Below are positions 1 to 12,400 of a stretch of 64,000 bases of DNA, one piece after another. The position numbers were made by a program, and so were the translations under genes. This DNA is from Colius striatus (taxonomy: Eukaryota; Chordata; Aves; Coliiformes; Coliidae). The notes below the pieces were generated by a model that saw nothing but the letters and a program-made list of their open reading frames with translations, had not been told where the DNA came from and searched no databases. Location: positions 92,457,088-92,521,087 of the forward strand of contig NC_084759.1 in the NCBI RefSeq assembly GCF_028858725.1, given 5' to 3'. Each line of letters opens with the position of its first letter. Position 1 is the first letter of the stretch.

Positions 1-316
1 AACTGCAAAATACTACCTATGTTGGCTATCATATGGGAATCTAGTACTCCTACTTCTATCCCCAGATAATATTTGGAAGAATGAAGGCATTAAAAAAGAG
101 GCCACAAAAAAAGGACTAAAACTATATTCAACTGCAAAGAACTTGCATGTTTTCTCCATACTTTAGAAGGATCATATTCTAGAAAATCCAAACTGTTCTG
201 AAGAGGTCCTTCACAAAGTATTGTGAAATCTTGTAATGTAATTGCTTGACATGTTGTCCAAAATGCCTACATGGAGAAAAAGTAAAATAATATGTGATTC
301 ACCAGCATAGACTCAC
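1..316 (-). other. IGSF5: IGSF5 intron 6 (partial)
   Basis: AT-rich, no repeat recognised. An acceptor-like TTGGATTTTCTAG at about 179-191 is followed by a frame that reaches a stop without resembling the known tail, so I do not call an exon. Confidence 0.6.
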
Positions 317-429
317 TTGGGATTTGTTCTGTGTTCCACAGTTCCTCTGGAATGTATCCCTGATTTTCGCTACCATACCTTTTCCTGTTTGCCAAATCGC
401 CATCTTTTTTCTTCTCAGCTGAAATTTTT
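317..429 (-). CDS. IGSF5: IGSF5 coding exon 6: cytoplasmic tail
   Basis: The acceptor ACCTTTCTGTTTCTAG and donor CCCAA|GTGAGT frame 113 nt, phase 2 to 1. It encodes KISAEKKKDGDLANRKRYG, then SENQGYIPEELWNTEQIP. The Lys-rich start and the GSENQGY segment match the human cytoplasmic region (EKEKTNKET and GNENSGY). The frame stays open upstream as far as 536, and a second acceptor lies at 492/491, but that start does not fit the phase of the preceding exon. The rest of the tail, including any PDZ-binding C-terminus, is outside the window. Confidence 0.82.
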
Positions 430-3400
430 CTAGAAACAGAAAGGTCTGCCATTAGAACTTCATTATGATATAAGAAATCTTGGGCAGTAGGCTGTAGAGA
501 AAAAAGTATGTCTTCTGAAAAAGAAAAATGGTACAAATCATATTCGGGCCTTCCAAGTAATTAACTAGTACAAATCTTGGCTCAGGTTAAGTATTACCTG
601 TGAAATTCTGTTTCAAAAGTTTCCATCAGCTACATTCTCAGAAAGCAAGAAAATAAAGTAATCCATCTTCAAAGAGTGAAGCCTCTGTTCCAGATCACAG
701 CTTTTGTAGAAAATTAATTTTTATGCCTAATTCTGAATTTCAGGATATTCAGTAGCCTAATAATGGAACACCAGCTAGGTTACTAGGACAGCTCACCATT
801 TTTGCAATTTGAGCCCCCCTCAACTGCAAAAGCAAAGCATATTATCTCACATCATCACATTTAGCTCAAAGTAATTCATCTGTACACTCCAAAGTTAATA
901 TTTCTCTTTGGAATTTACAAGTGAGTGCAGCCACAGTAAAGTTGACAGAACTTCCTTGGTTAAAGTTCCAGACCCCTGAATTTATAGAACAACGACCTGC
1001 ATAGCTGCATAGTGAGAAGAGAGTGCATTTTTACTCAAAACTCTTATGCTGGAAGAGATGCTAATATTCATCAGTTCCTACTATGGACTCCGGTCTCAGA
1101 TAGTCTCAGGTCCATCTTTGTCTAGGTTTGTGATGTGGTGAGCATGAATTGATGGCAGGACACAATCCAGGGATTTGTAGGGGAATGGGAGAATATTCTC
1201 AGTTAACAGTATTTGTGAAAAATGATGCATTTACTTTTTAATGTTTAGTAGGAATTACTTTGCAGAACCATAGAGCTTCGGCTGAGCACTACTGATGCAC
1301 ACATAAATCTGATGACCCAGCTATGACTACATGGCTTTTTAAAGAGATAAACACATTAGATACCCCTAAGAAATCTTTCGTGGTTGCTAGAAGACAAGAA
1401 CAATTGTTTAGGAATACCACCTCCACATGATACGTGATACTGTATTGTGTATTTTATCTGATCCTTAGATCAAACAGAGTGTGGTAGCCAAATCAAAAGC
1501 AGCTACCAAAAAAAAAGTGTGGAAAGTACAGAATGACAGCCAGTCAAGTTAAAAACAAATGTGGGAGGTAAAACAATCTATCTTTGGTCTCACCACTTCT
1601 TCACTACTAATACAATGAAGCTTCCAAAACCTGGAAAATCATCATTCTTTTTGCTGCAGGCAGGTCTTCCCCAAGAAAAAAACAAAAAACAAAACAAACA
1701 AAAAAACCCCACCAAAACTACAAAAAAATAAGTGATTTTAAATAATTCCAGCGATTTCGGTGTCATGGTTTACATATGCTAAAACTTTGTAGTACTGTCA
1801 GAACTGATTTTCTAAGTCCAAGTTGAGCCATAAAGTCTGGATTCATCAGCCCACTCATTCCAGTTCTTAAGTGTTTGTTTAAGCATTTCCATGACTTTCA
1901 AAGTGTAAGCAACGTTTATGGAGTCAGTACAATGACTCTTGTTTAAACTTAATGGAAAATATGAACTTTACCATACTGGGATCTAAACACACACATTCTG
2001 TCTTGAAGATGGAATGGTATTTGCCAGATCAGATTCAAAGACATAGGGGAAAGTAATTTTATATCCTAATCTGGACCTGTTCGGGGTGTCTGAAAGAAAG
2101 CACTGCTCAGACCCACATCAGTGAGGTAGGGTCCTAGGAAGGACGTGGACACAATAGTACCAGTCCTCACCGATGGGCCAATGCCTCCCTGCAAGTTCAG
2201 TTGATTCTGCCTTAGTAGTGTCAATCTTTGTTGAAGGCGTTTGATATAACCAAGTCAGAATCCAAGTGAAAAGGCTTTGTAGGACTTTATTCACAGCAAA
2301 ACCAATATGCAAGTTGTATCTGCCTTTGGCCTTCCAAAATTTAGCCCTGCTCTATTTATATGGCTGCGCTTGGTAAAACAATCAATCTAGCAACACAGAC
2401 TAAGAAATCACACAGGAGTTTACTGGTATAGCATGGCATAATTATCATCATTTCATCAGGAGAAAATAATGTTTACTTAATTTCCTTATTTTGTTTTGGA
2501 TCAATAAAGTGCTCTATAAATGGAAATCTGTCAACAGACCTTCACAAAATTTCCCCACAAGAGGCTGTCAATGAAGCTAGGTCTTAGTGAAGTGCCAGGC
2601 AACGTGCTGCAATGTTTTGTAAATTCACTGAGAGGAGGGGAGTTAAAAGCCCCACACGCGTAAGCAAAGTACGAATTTACAATACTCCCTGGAAGCTTAG
2701 AAAAAAATAACTCCAAATAACCCCACAGAGCTCAGCGCAGATAAATAGGATCTTAATGCTGATGACCAATAGCTCTCGATGTCTACGGTTTTCTAACCCA
2801 ACGCAATAACGTACCGACGGCGTTGCACTTGAGTCTGTCTGATAATCACTCGGCTGCTGACAAATCGTGTGGGCCGTTTCATTTTTTCATTTCATTTTTA
2901 ATAGTCAAACGCTCACCAACCTCAAAAGAGCCGGGGAGACGGTCTAATTCCTGCCTGCCGATCTACCCCCACTAGCTTAAAGCAAAGCCTGTGGCCGGCA
3001 GCCCTGGGACACCTCCACACACACCCCCACCCCCTCCCAGCCCGCAGCAGCAGCAGCGCCCGCAGCTGGGCCCCGTGGGCAGCCGCCGGTTCGAGCCGCC
3101 GGGCTCGCAGTGACCCCCTGTGGCGAAGCGGGCAATCGCCCGCCGCGCCGCTGCTGCCCCCCTCCAAACCCCCCACTCCGCGGCACCTGAGCCTGTCGCC
3201 GGTTTGTAAGGATTTGTCTTGCCAATCAGCCTCGGTGGGAGTGTATTTTCAGGCTGTAGTTTCTGCGTTTGCCGGATGTTGATTCTTCCCACGTCGGTTA
3301 TTGCGGGAACAGAGGTGTCGACCTGCCATGGAGCTGTGGCCCTGGCTTGGCTTGTCACCCCTGAGGTCAGTCCCTGCATTCCTTGCCGTGCACACACCAA

Positions 3401-6400
3401 TGGGCAAGGCGGTCAAAGGGAAAATGCCCCACACCTCATCCAGCTTACCTTATTTCGTTTTGGTATGTAGATCCTGAGGAAAAAAGAAACGAAAAAAGTT
3501 TAACATGCAGAAAACTAAAATGTGACTTATTATAGAGCTCATCTTAGACCGTGTACTATGTTCCAGCTACTGCAGGGACATCTTGCCTCCCTGTTTACAA
3601 CACTGTGCAGCACCCTCGTAGAACGACTGACACAAACTGTAAATGAGGCACACAGCACTGAAGGTATGCTTCAACCTCAGAAGAGGAACTAAGCGTCATT
3701 GAAAGCTGATGTACACCTGAGAAACACAAGCTCCTTGCAGTTAGTGTGAATGGCAAAAATAGTGAGCCACTGATTGCTTTGGAACCAGTTTATGAAGGAA
3801 ACATCAAGGTGACAGTGAGAAGCATCTGAACCTGTTAAGAGCAGGATCTGTCTGCCCACACTTCTGTTCACAGGTCTTTGCACAGCACCAGAGCTGGCAC
3901 AATTAGCAGATTCATATCTAACTGAAGACACTTTTTAATGTATAGACCAGCTGTGAAGGTCTACTTACCTTTCCCCTTCTGACAGCAGCAGCGTACGATA
4001 ACTGCAATGATAATAATCAGAAGAATAATACCAACGAGTGAAAGCACAACTGCCAGTACAATAATCCATGTGCTTCTGTTGTCCTCACTGTAATCATTTT
4101 CTGTTAAATAAAAGGGAGAAACATTGTACTATCAGAGCCTCGAAACACGCTCTTCAGAATCTGTACCTTTTCTGTGAAAAGCTGTTATCTTCTTGTTGAT
4201 TTTTTAACAGAGACTCTGTGTTTTCCAAATGAGAGTCTCTCTATTTATGAAAAGTGCTTAAGAAATAAAAATGCACATTCTTTCCTGTAATTGTAACTTT
4301 TCCTACTGCTTCTTCTCTTCTGAAAAAAAAAACCAGGGTTGCAATTTTCCAACCTAAACTTTATTTTGTAGATGCACTGGGCCTCCCGCCGTCCCTTGGA
4401 GATGTTTGGTGTTGGGGAGAAGGGTTAAGATTCAATTTAGATGTCTATACTGCAGATAATAAGCATCTTGCCTAGCTGCTCTTGCCAGTGGGGAGAAAAC
4501 AGATATTTGGGGTTACAATTAATTTTGACAAATATGTCTCTTTCAACAACATGAGCTATATATTTAGTAGTGGGCTTGGCAGCGTTAGGTAAGTGGTTGT
4601 GCTCAATTATCTTAACAGTCTTTTCCATCCAAAATGATTCTGTGATTATACGAGGAAATGCTCATTTCTCCCCACAGACCACAGCCATGGTCTTAGGTGA
4701 CTAGCACAGATGGAGATCTCTAGCCTGTAAATATGATTTTCTGATGAATTCTACCTTCAGATTTCTCTCTCTGATTTTGGTGGTGCTTGATTTTGGGACA
4801 TACTTGGTAGCGCATCTGTTGTCCCCTTAAAGAGCAGTGAAGAGCTGTAAAGACTAGCATCATTTGGGAATATGCAGCTACTAACCCATCTTTTCTACTG
4901 GCATTCTCACAACATTAACTTATTCCTTTGTCTTTGTTGTAATCTACAGAGTTAAATGTAGTGATCTGATAACTCAGTGTCTTGCTGAAGTCAGTTGCTA
5001 TGACCAGTTTTCATACAGAGCTTCCATGTTCACAGAGTTTTAAAAATACCTCAGATTTCTGTTTGCACAAGGAATGTGACATTTCTGATTTTCATATCAT
5101 CTTGCCCTTTGGATTTTACAGTATTTCAGGAGCACGTTTAATTTGGCTACCCTTCGAGAAGCAACCCCACAATAATTTTGACAGATGTTTAGAAACAATC
5201 TTCCAATCCAAATTACAGGTGAGAGACACATACAAACATGGCAAAACTCATTCTGTCACACTGGGTGTATGATTATTTCGTCGTTGGCAGTCTCAGTTAA
5301 TGGCTGCATGGCCACATTTAGCTGACAGCCTCTAAGAAAGGTACTGCAGCAACATAGGCGACTGGTAGCTGCACAATGTCAGGCCTCTTCCCCTGATGTG
5401 TGAGCCAGAGTATCTGCTGGCTGACCTGTGTCAGGGAATGAAGTAAATTCTTTCTGTCTACAAATTTGTGTGGGCATACGTATGAGGTTTGGAGGTTTCA
5501 AACTGCAAAGATATAGGGCCAGAGCCTCCTGCAAAGCTTGAATCTCTGGTAGGAGTCAGCATCCTCCACAGCTCAGGTCATTATGGTTAAGCAATTTGTT
5601 CCAGTCTTCTCCAATGCTAGTTATCAGATGGCACGTTTTTAATTTCTTTATTAAACACGCACTCAGTAACCTGCAAACCAATAGTTAATTCTGCAGGATG
5701 TGATCAGTTGTAATTACAATTGGTGATAAACTTGTTCATAACATTTCTATCTAGAAGTATTGCAACAGATATCTATCTTTTATCAGGTTTTTTTTCATAA
5801 AGCATGCTACAGGGATTTCAAGATGCCTAAAATATGAAAGACAGCTATTTAGCTATAGTGGAGAGCTTAAATTTAGTGTGAAGGGAGGAACCAAACACAC
5901 CTGCAGTGGCTCATACCTCCAGGCTGGCTGCCACACCAAGGTATTTCTCTCCCTGTCAGGTTCAAGTTACGTGCCAAAAGAGGATCTACAGAGCTTAATC
6001 AAGAAGGACAGGATACAACACAAACGCTCCTGACACTTTAGCCTTTTAGTTTCTCCCTAGTTTTGGAAGATCCAGAAAGAAACTGGAGCTGGGATCAGCA
6101 GGTATGAATGCAGGAGCTGCCAGATCAACACACAAGTAGGCATGAAAGAGAGGGTTAGTAAGGCTTGTGGATATTGAATGCCTTTTAGCCCTATTAGTAA
6201 GTCCACACGAAGTTAATGTGGACAAAACCACTTTCTAGTTCTATAGGGCACATCTGCTGCTGTTATCTGAACTCCTGGCTTCTCCCAGAGCTGCCCAAAA
6301 ATTTACTTGAGCTGAGTATCTGCAGAAAAGTGGATTTCTTGGTCAGCACATGCTGGTGACCAAATTAAAATGGGAGACAGGAAAAAGCTGCACATTGCTT

Positions 6401-9400
6401 CTTGGACACTTTGGAGCTTTTTGGCTATTTTATAAAGCAAGGAAGACTAGGCTCATGGCAGATTCCCTGTCTTCATCTTCTGCAGGTTAAAGACCACATG
6501 AAGTCAACACTGAAGCCAAAGAGAGCTTAGGTTCAGTCAAGGGACTCTACCATAGATGCTATTTCCCAATAGCAGTTCTCTGAATGCATCTGCTGGGATA
6601 ACTCCATAGGAGTTCCCAAGTTTGAGGCTGAGCCAAACACCGCTGTGAGTGAGGTAACTTTGGAGCAGAAGTGAGTGACATAAAATTGCATCACCTTGCA
6701 TGGAAAGGTCTAAGATTAAAACTGATCTAGAGGTGCAGGAAGGTAGGACATTCATTGACCAGAAGAGATGGCTGGTTGAAGAGGGCTCAGATTTTTGTTT
6801 GCATTTCCTGTTAACGGACAGGTATTGCTTGTGAGGAACATAGGGAAATTCAATTCCTCAAGCTTTCAAGTGAGGGCTGAAATTGACATGACAGCAGTTC
6901 TGGGAAGGATTCCTTAGATGTTTGAAGCTCGTCTTATCCTTTCCTGACAACAGCTAGTTAAGGCTGAATCTGTATATGAAAAGTCAGTCAAGCTCTGGGA
7001 CTTCAAGTATGATATACACATTCTATATCTTTCCCTGTCATAAATGCCATGTCTTTATTTCATTGTAATCATTTAAAGGCTTCATATTCTCATATCTTGA
7101 CAAATTTTGAGTGTCTGCTGCTGCACAATGATTTTTCCAGAGAGAAATGAATGATAGTCTTATATAATCATTAATTATACACTAATTGTACTTCATGACA
7201 TCTGTTTTTCTCCTCTTCTAATTTACAATGAGTAGCTATGGAAACTAAGGGTGGATACCTCAAGTACTTCACAAATGAGTAGGCAGGGGAATTTATTAAT
7301 TTCCTCAGGATAGTTCTGTTTTGCTTAGTCAGTAATTAGGACCAATGTGACTACAAAAAATGCCATAGTAAGTATGATGAAATGACCTTTTTGGACTGCA
7401 TTACAAAGGAAGTTACTACTGAGAAAGGCTTACTAATAATGAGTCAAAATATAAAGGCATGGTTACTCAACCTCCTCAGTTGCTTATATGTCAAAACCCT
7501 TCATCAATCCACTATAAGAATGACTTTGTATGTGCCAAGTTCAACTGCTAGAGAAGAAGAATCACTTCATCAAGAGAAGCTGCCAGCATGATCATAGAAA
7601 TCCACAACAGTCACGGCATCATAAAAAGAAACACAGATTTGAGACCCTAATCTGTACAGAAGGCAGCACACAAAGGGTTAGGATTAGAATAATGCTGATA
7701 AGAGAATTTTTACTCATATTTTACTGAATGTCAAAATTTATTTATGGTATTTTTCTTGCAGAAGAATCAAACAACGACTGCCATGTTAGCCATGAAATAA
7801 ACCTAGGCCTTGTTAAAGGATAGAGTCATACTCTATCCTTTAACACTTAAAGAGTGCCTGTGGCATGAAGGTACTGTTTTCCTTCTGAAATCTAGTCTGT
7901 GAGGTATTAAATCTAGGTGAGACACTTTTATTATCACAACACATCTTAGAATAAATTAATAAATGCCATGGCCTGCTTATCTCTTGTGCAGACCTGAGAG
8001 GTGGAGGCCCGAGAGATCAGCATGAGAAGCAGCCAAGGGAGGAAGCCTTGCGAGGGCAAGACAGTCCTGTTTTGGCAATAAATTGTGGGATCAAGCAGAA
8101 AAACAGCTTCAAAACAGTTTCAGCACAACCACAGTGCTCAGACTGAGACCTTTGCCTAACTAACAGTAATATTAATATTAAAGTTAATACCCTTTTGACA
8201 CCCTTGAGGATGGTAATGAGCAAAAAGAAATACATGCTAAACACATATGACTATTTCTCAGTTCTCCCAGCAAATCATGTTAAATGTCACCCCAGGGAGG
8301 GGGACAAGAGGTTTGGGGTATAAAAGTCCACAGGGAGTGGAAGATAGAGCCTTTTAGCCTTTTTAAGCTTTCGAGTGCTTTCACTCCCCTTCTTCTCATG
8401 TCCACTTAGAGAAAGATGCAGCAGTGAGAGACTGAAGAGCCAGGTGAGAGAGCCAACAGGCCATACTCCTCTTCCTCCACCAAGACAGGTACGGCTCTTG
8501 GTAAGAGCTGTGCTTTTCCTCTCTGTGGTGAGGAGTCCCTGGGATAAGTATTGCTGCCATTTTTATCATCCATTAGCGCTGCCGCAGTGAAGTGTGTTTA
8601 TCAATGGCAATCTCCAATCTGTTGTCTGTCACCCTAATAAATTAACTGGTTTTCAGTCTTTTGAAATTGTGGCTCACAAATCAAATTCTACCCCTTGACT
8701 TTTTAAACTGCTTTTGAAGAAAGTCCCCAGGAGGGAGTCTGAGAGCCAAAAGTCAAGCTCTCACCTGCCACAATAGAGGATAACACAAGGGATGTCACTG
8801 TAAAGTGGACTGTGTCACTACAGGAGGTAGTGTACCTAATACCCAGTAACCTCAGCTCCCTGACATGCAATCAGTGCTTCAAGTTTAGTTTGCCTTAAGA
8901 CTCCTCTATCAGTCAATTGAGACAGTGGGCTAGTCCAGTGCTCCTAAGGATGGTTGAGTGTTGTCTCCCTTGTCTGCATTAAACATTGCTAATACACAGG
9001 GCAATACTTTGTCTTACTTGCTCTTACTGTGTTACAGTTTGAAAAGAAAAACATTTTTCATAGGATTCTGTTACATTGTGAGGCAGATCTGCAATGACAG
9101 TCCCACTTTGTTCCACACTGGCAGCACAGACCAGATGAAATCACCTTTTTTACCTGATAAATCTCCTGGTGACTGTGTTAAATTATGGAATTTTATTTTC
9201 ATAGGATGTCAGTGAGTCCAAAGATCAGCAGCATTACAGAAAATGCTGACAACCTTATTGAAAATATTTAGAGTCATCAAAGGTCTTGATTCAAAAATTT
9301 GCCAAATGTTTGTACTTGGATTAAAGTGACCTTAAATGACCTTAAATAAAAGCAATTGGACATACCACCCAAAGAATTCCACATATGTTGTTGCAGGACG

Positions 9401-12400
9401 TATTTTACTTTCATCCTAAGATGTGAACAAGAACATACCAGGAAGAGGAAAGCAGACTCAATGGCTTGGGGACAGGGGCTGTGAATACACAGCTTCTCTT
9501 GACAATGGGATTTTTGTTCTGTAATGCGTGAATGCGCTACATACACAGACTTTCTGTGGTGATAGATATATGGTATAGAAGTGCCTGCATATAAATGCTA
9601 CCCTCTGCAATTAAGTGCCAGCCTCAGTCCAACCCTGGGGATGTTACCACTGTACTACAATATCTCCATCACATCTGGTTACTGATCACATGGAAAACTT
9701 TCTGTTTGCACCTGAAAATCCAGAGTTTTTCTCTAAGTCAGTGGTGAAACTGGTATTGAATATTACAGAGAAAAATTGTGCCTGAGGATTTGGCTTTGAG
9801 AAAATAAGGTCTAACAAATTCTGTTAATTATGTGACAAGCATGGCATAATCAAAGATACTTAAGATTGGAATGCATTGAATGTTTTTACTTGGTCAAGGA
9901 GCAAAGTCCAGTTTTCTTGGCAGCGAAACCTTAGCAGGAGTCGGTGGCAGATAAACTGCTTCACTTACCTTGTTCAGTCCTCACTGTGACTTTGTAATTC
10001 ACAGGCCTTGTACTAGTCCTCTCATAGATGTGAATTTAACCCTACCTGTGTACCAAACTGTGACTACTGGGTCTTAATTCTATCACATTTGCACAGCTCA
10101 TATTTCATTTGCAAGTAAAAGACTCTTTAGAATAAAACAAAACAGAGCAAAACAAAATAAAAAGCACTGTTCTGAGTACAGGCAGTACAATACAAGCAGT
10201 ACAGTATAGTCAAAGTACAACAAACGTTCACTTACCTAAGGGAGAGTTGGCAGGAATAAGAGTTACAGTTGCATTTTGAGGGTTACGGAGTGCTTCTATG
10301 TCAGCTAAACAAGTCAAAATCTCAGTGTCCATCAGAGTCAAAGTTAGAATGCTCAGGGCATTGTGGAGGCCATTAGATCCTTGACTTTGCTGGGTAACAT
10401 AGCTCCCCTTATCAATGAAAGAGTCATTTGTCATCCAGGTAATGTTTGGAGCTGGAGCCCATCCTAAGGCTTCACAAATAATTTCAACTGTTCTGTTCTC
10501 TTTTACTGTTAAGGTGCTATTTTTGATGAATAAAGATCCATTAACTGCAGGAGGGAAAAAACGTTTTGTTCCTTCAGAATATTTGGCTGCATTGCTTTCC
10601 TACTGTTAGTTTTAAATCTTATCTTGCTATCCAAAAATAGCTGTGCTTTGAGATATGAAGTCAAAAACAATCATTAACACAGATATGCCATATGCGTGAT
10701 ATAAACATGCAGATATTGCAACTTCACAGACATATTGTCCAGTATGACTAAAGTATAAGTCTCAGCTTTCAGTACTTTTCCAATAAGAAGTAGGAAATTA
10801 CACTTTTTAGCCATTCTGTTTCTCTCTATGTTGCAGGTATGCTTGGGTTTTATCAGGAAAGGTTATGGCTAAATAATGAGATATTCTCACTGCATTAAGC
10901 ACCTCTTTGACAAATGGATAGTGTCTGGTGGTTAGATCTTGCTTTACTGGATGGACTGTCACTACTAATGCTTCAGAGAAGAGGAATAGGGTCTCATATA
11001 TAGGGGCTTGATACACAGGAACTTTTTGTTGCTTGGAAAAAGTAGCTTGCAGCAGCAATCATGAAGAGTATCACCTTGTGTCTCAAGGGCTTTACTTTCA
11101 CATGCCATTAAATCAAACTCAAACTGGATATAGACTGATGCCTGAGTCAGAAAGCCCTAAAGACAGCAGAAGGTTCACATACAAAGATTTGCATAGAGGC
11201 AATCCATACTGTTTCTAGCCAAAAGACAATTTTTTACTGACTGCTGGTGGGCCTGATAGCCTGATAGCCTTCAGGCACTCAATCCAATAAAGATCAAGAG
11301 ATGTAAGAGGAAAAAACAAGGCCAGTTGCAGCCTTTGTTAATTGTACTCTGAATGTGACTCTGAAACTTGCTCTGACAGTAAAATTAAGACAAGGAGGAC
11401 AGGAAGCAAAGGGTGGTAAATGAGGGCATGTACTCCTTCACATGGATAATTTGAGCAACTCATAAGAGGATTCCTTTAAGTGCAGTATCGTAAAATAGCT
11501 GTCTAACGGTGGCTATACGCACCTTGAACAGAAAGAAATGCAAAGCTGCTCTCACTAGTTTGCTGGATGCTGCATTCGATTTTTCCAGAGTCACTCAGCT
11601 GAGTGTTTTGGATGATGAGCTCCGAGGTAAACTCACTGTCACTGGTGTAATTTTGAGAGGTGAAGCGGTCTGATGTTTCAATAGCTCCTTGAGAATTGAT
11701 GACAGTAAGGACAGGATTTCCATTGGATAGCCAAATGAGAATTACCCATCCTGCAGACACAGTGCAATTAAATCGGGCTTCTGAACCAGCAAGGACTGTT
11801 GCATTAGTAGGGCCATTTATAATAGAGTAACCAAAGCTAAGACCTGGAAGGAAGAAAAGAAAACAGTCTGTAAATACATTTTTACTAACAGTAATTCAAG
11901 GCTAAAAAACCAAGTGTCCTGTTTCAAATAGTAGTATACACTAGGAACACTGGGGTATTAAGCACTTAGTAGAGTATCAGGTAGGTCTGTTGATTCAGCT
12001 GAACCAGCACTTCACCTCTGGCAGTCATCAGTACCTGATACTTTCAGAAAAAGATTCTTGTCTCATTTTCTATAATGCAAGCTGCTAAGTAGTTAAAAGA
12101 TTTATACAGTGAATTGAAATCACAACTGAGTAAGGTTAATCCCATGGCAGTAAGCAGTGGTCAAATACTACATTGCTGTAATGGATCCTTAAGGCAATCA
12201 TTACAAAAAGAAGTAGTACATGTTTATATAGTTTAAAATACCTTAACCAGTTCAGAGATGGAGCTGTACAATGTAGTCTTCCAGCTCCAGCTTAAACTGT
12301 TTTCTTTAAAGATGCATTTAATTTTTTTCTCTCCTCCTCTCACTCCAAAATCACCTCTCTTGAGTGATTCACTAAAAAGCTGACTTATTATTTTGCTGAA

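Larger units (their letters stand above)
430..3448 (-). other. IGSF5: IGSF5 intron 5
   Basis: About 3.0 kb. Apart from the A-rich stretch and the GC/CpG island described separately, I see unique AT-rich sequence with no gene or repeat I recognise. Confidence 0.65.
4101..10235 (-). other. IGSF5: IGSF5 intron 3
   Basis: About 6.1 kb between the second Ig exon and the transmembrane exon. Holds the 35-bp hairpin and the possible LTR at 8.0-8.8 kb; otherwise unique AT-rich sequence without recognised features. Confidence 0.75.

Noticed and set aside
100..180. Possible last IGSF5 exon after TTGGATTTTCTAG
   Set aside because: The frame ends after about 30 codons in a hydrophobic, non-homologous stretch with no PDZ-type end, and the intron would be only about 138 bp.
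430..536. Longer form of the IGSF5 cytoplasmic exon using an acceptor at 492/491
   Set aside because: Starting at 491 gives an early stop after either the 25-nt exon (phase 2) or the transmembrane exon (phase 1); only the acceptor at 430 keeps the frame and the match to the human tail.
2972..3400. 142-codon minus-strand frame across the GC-rich island
   Set aside because: Gly/Ala/Cys-rich low-complexity product from high GC; overlapping frames are also open, and it overlaps the 495-bp intron side without fitting IGSF5.
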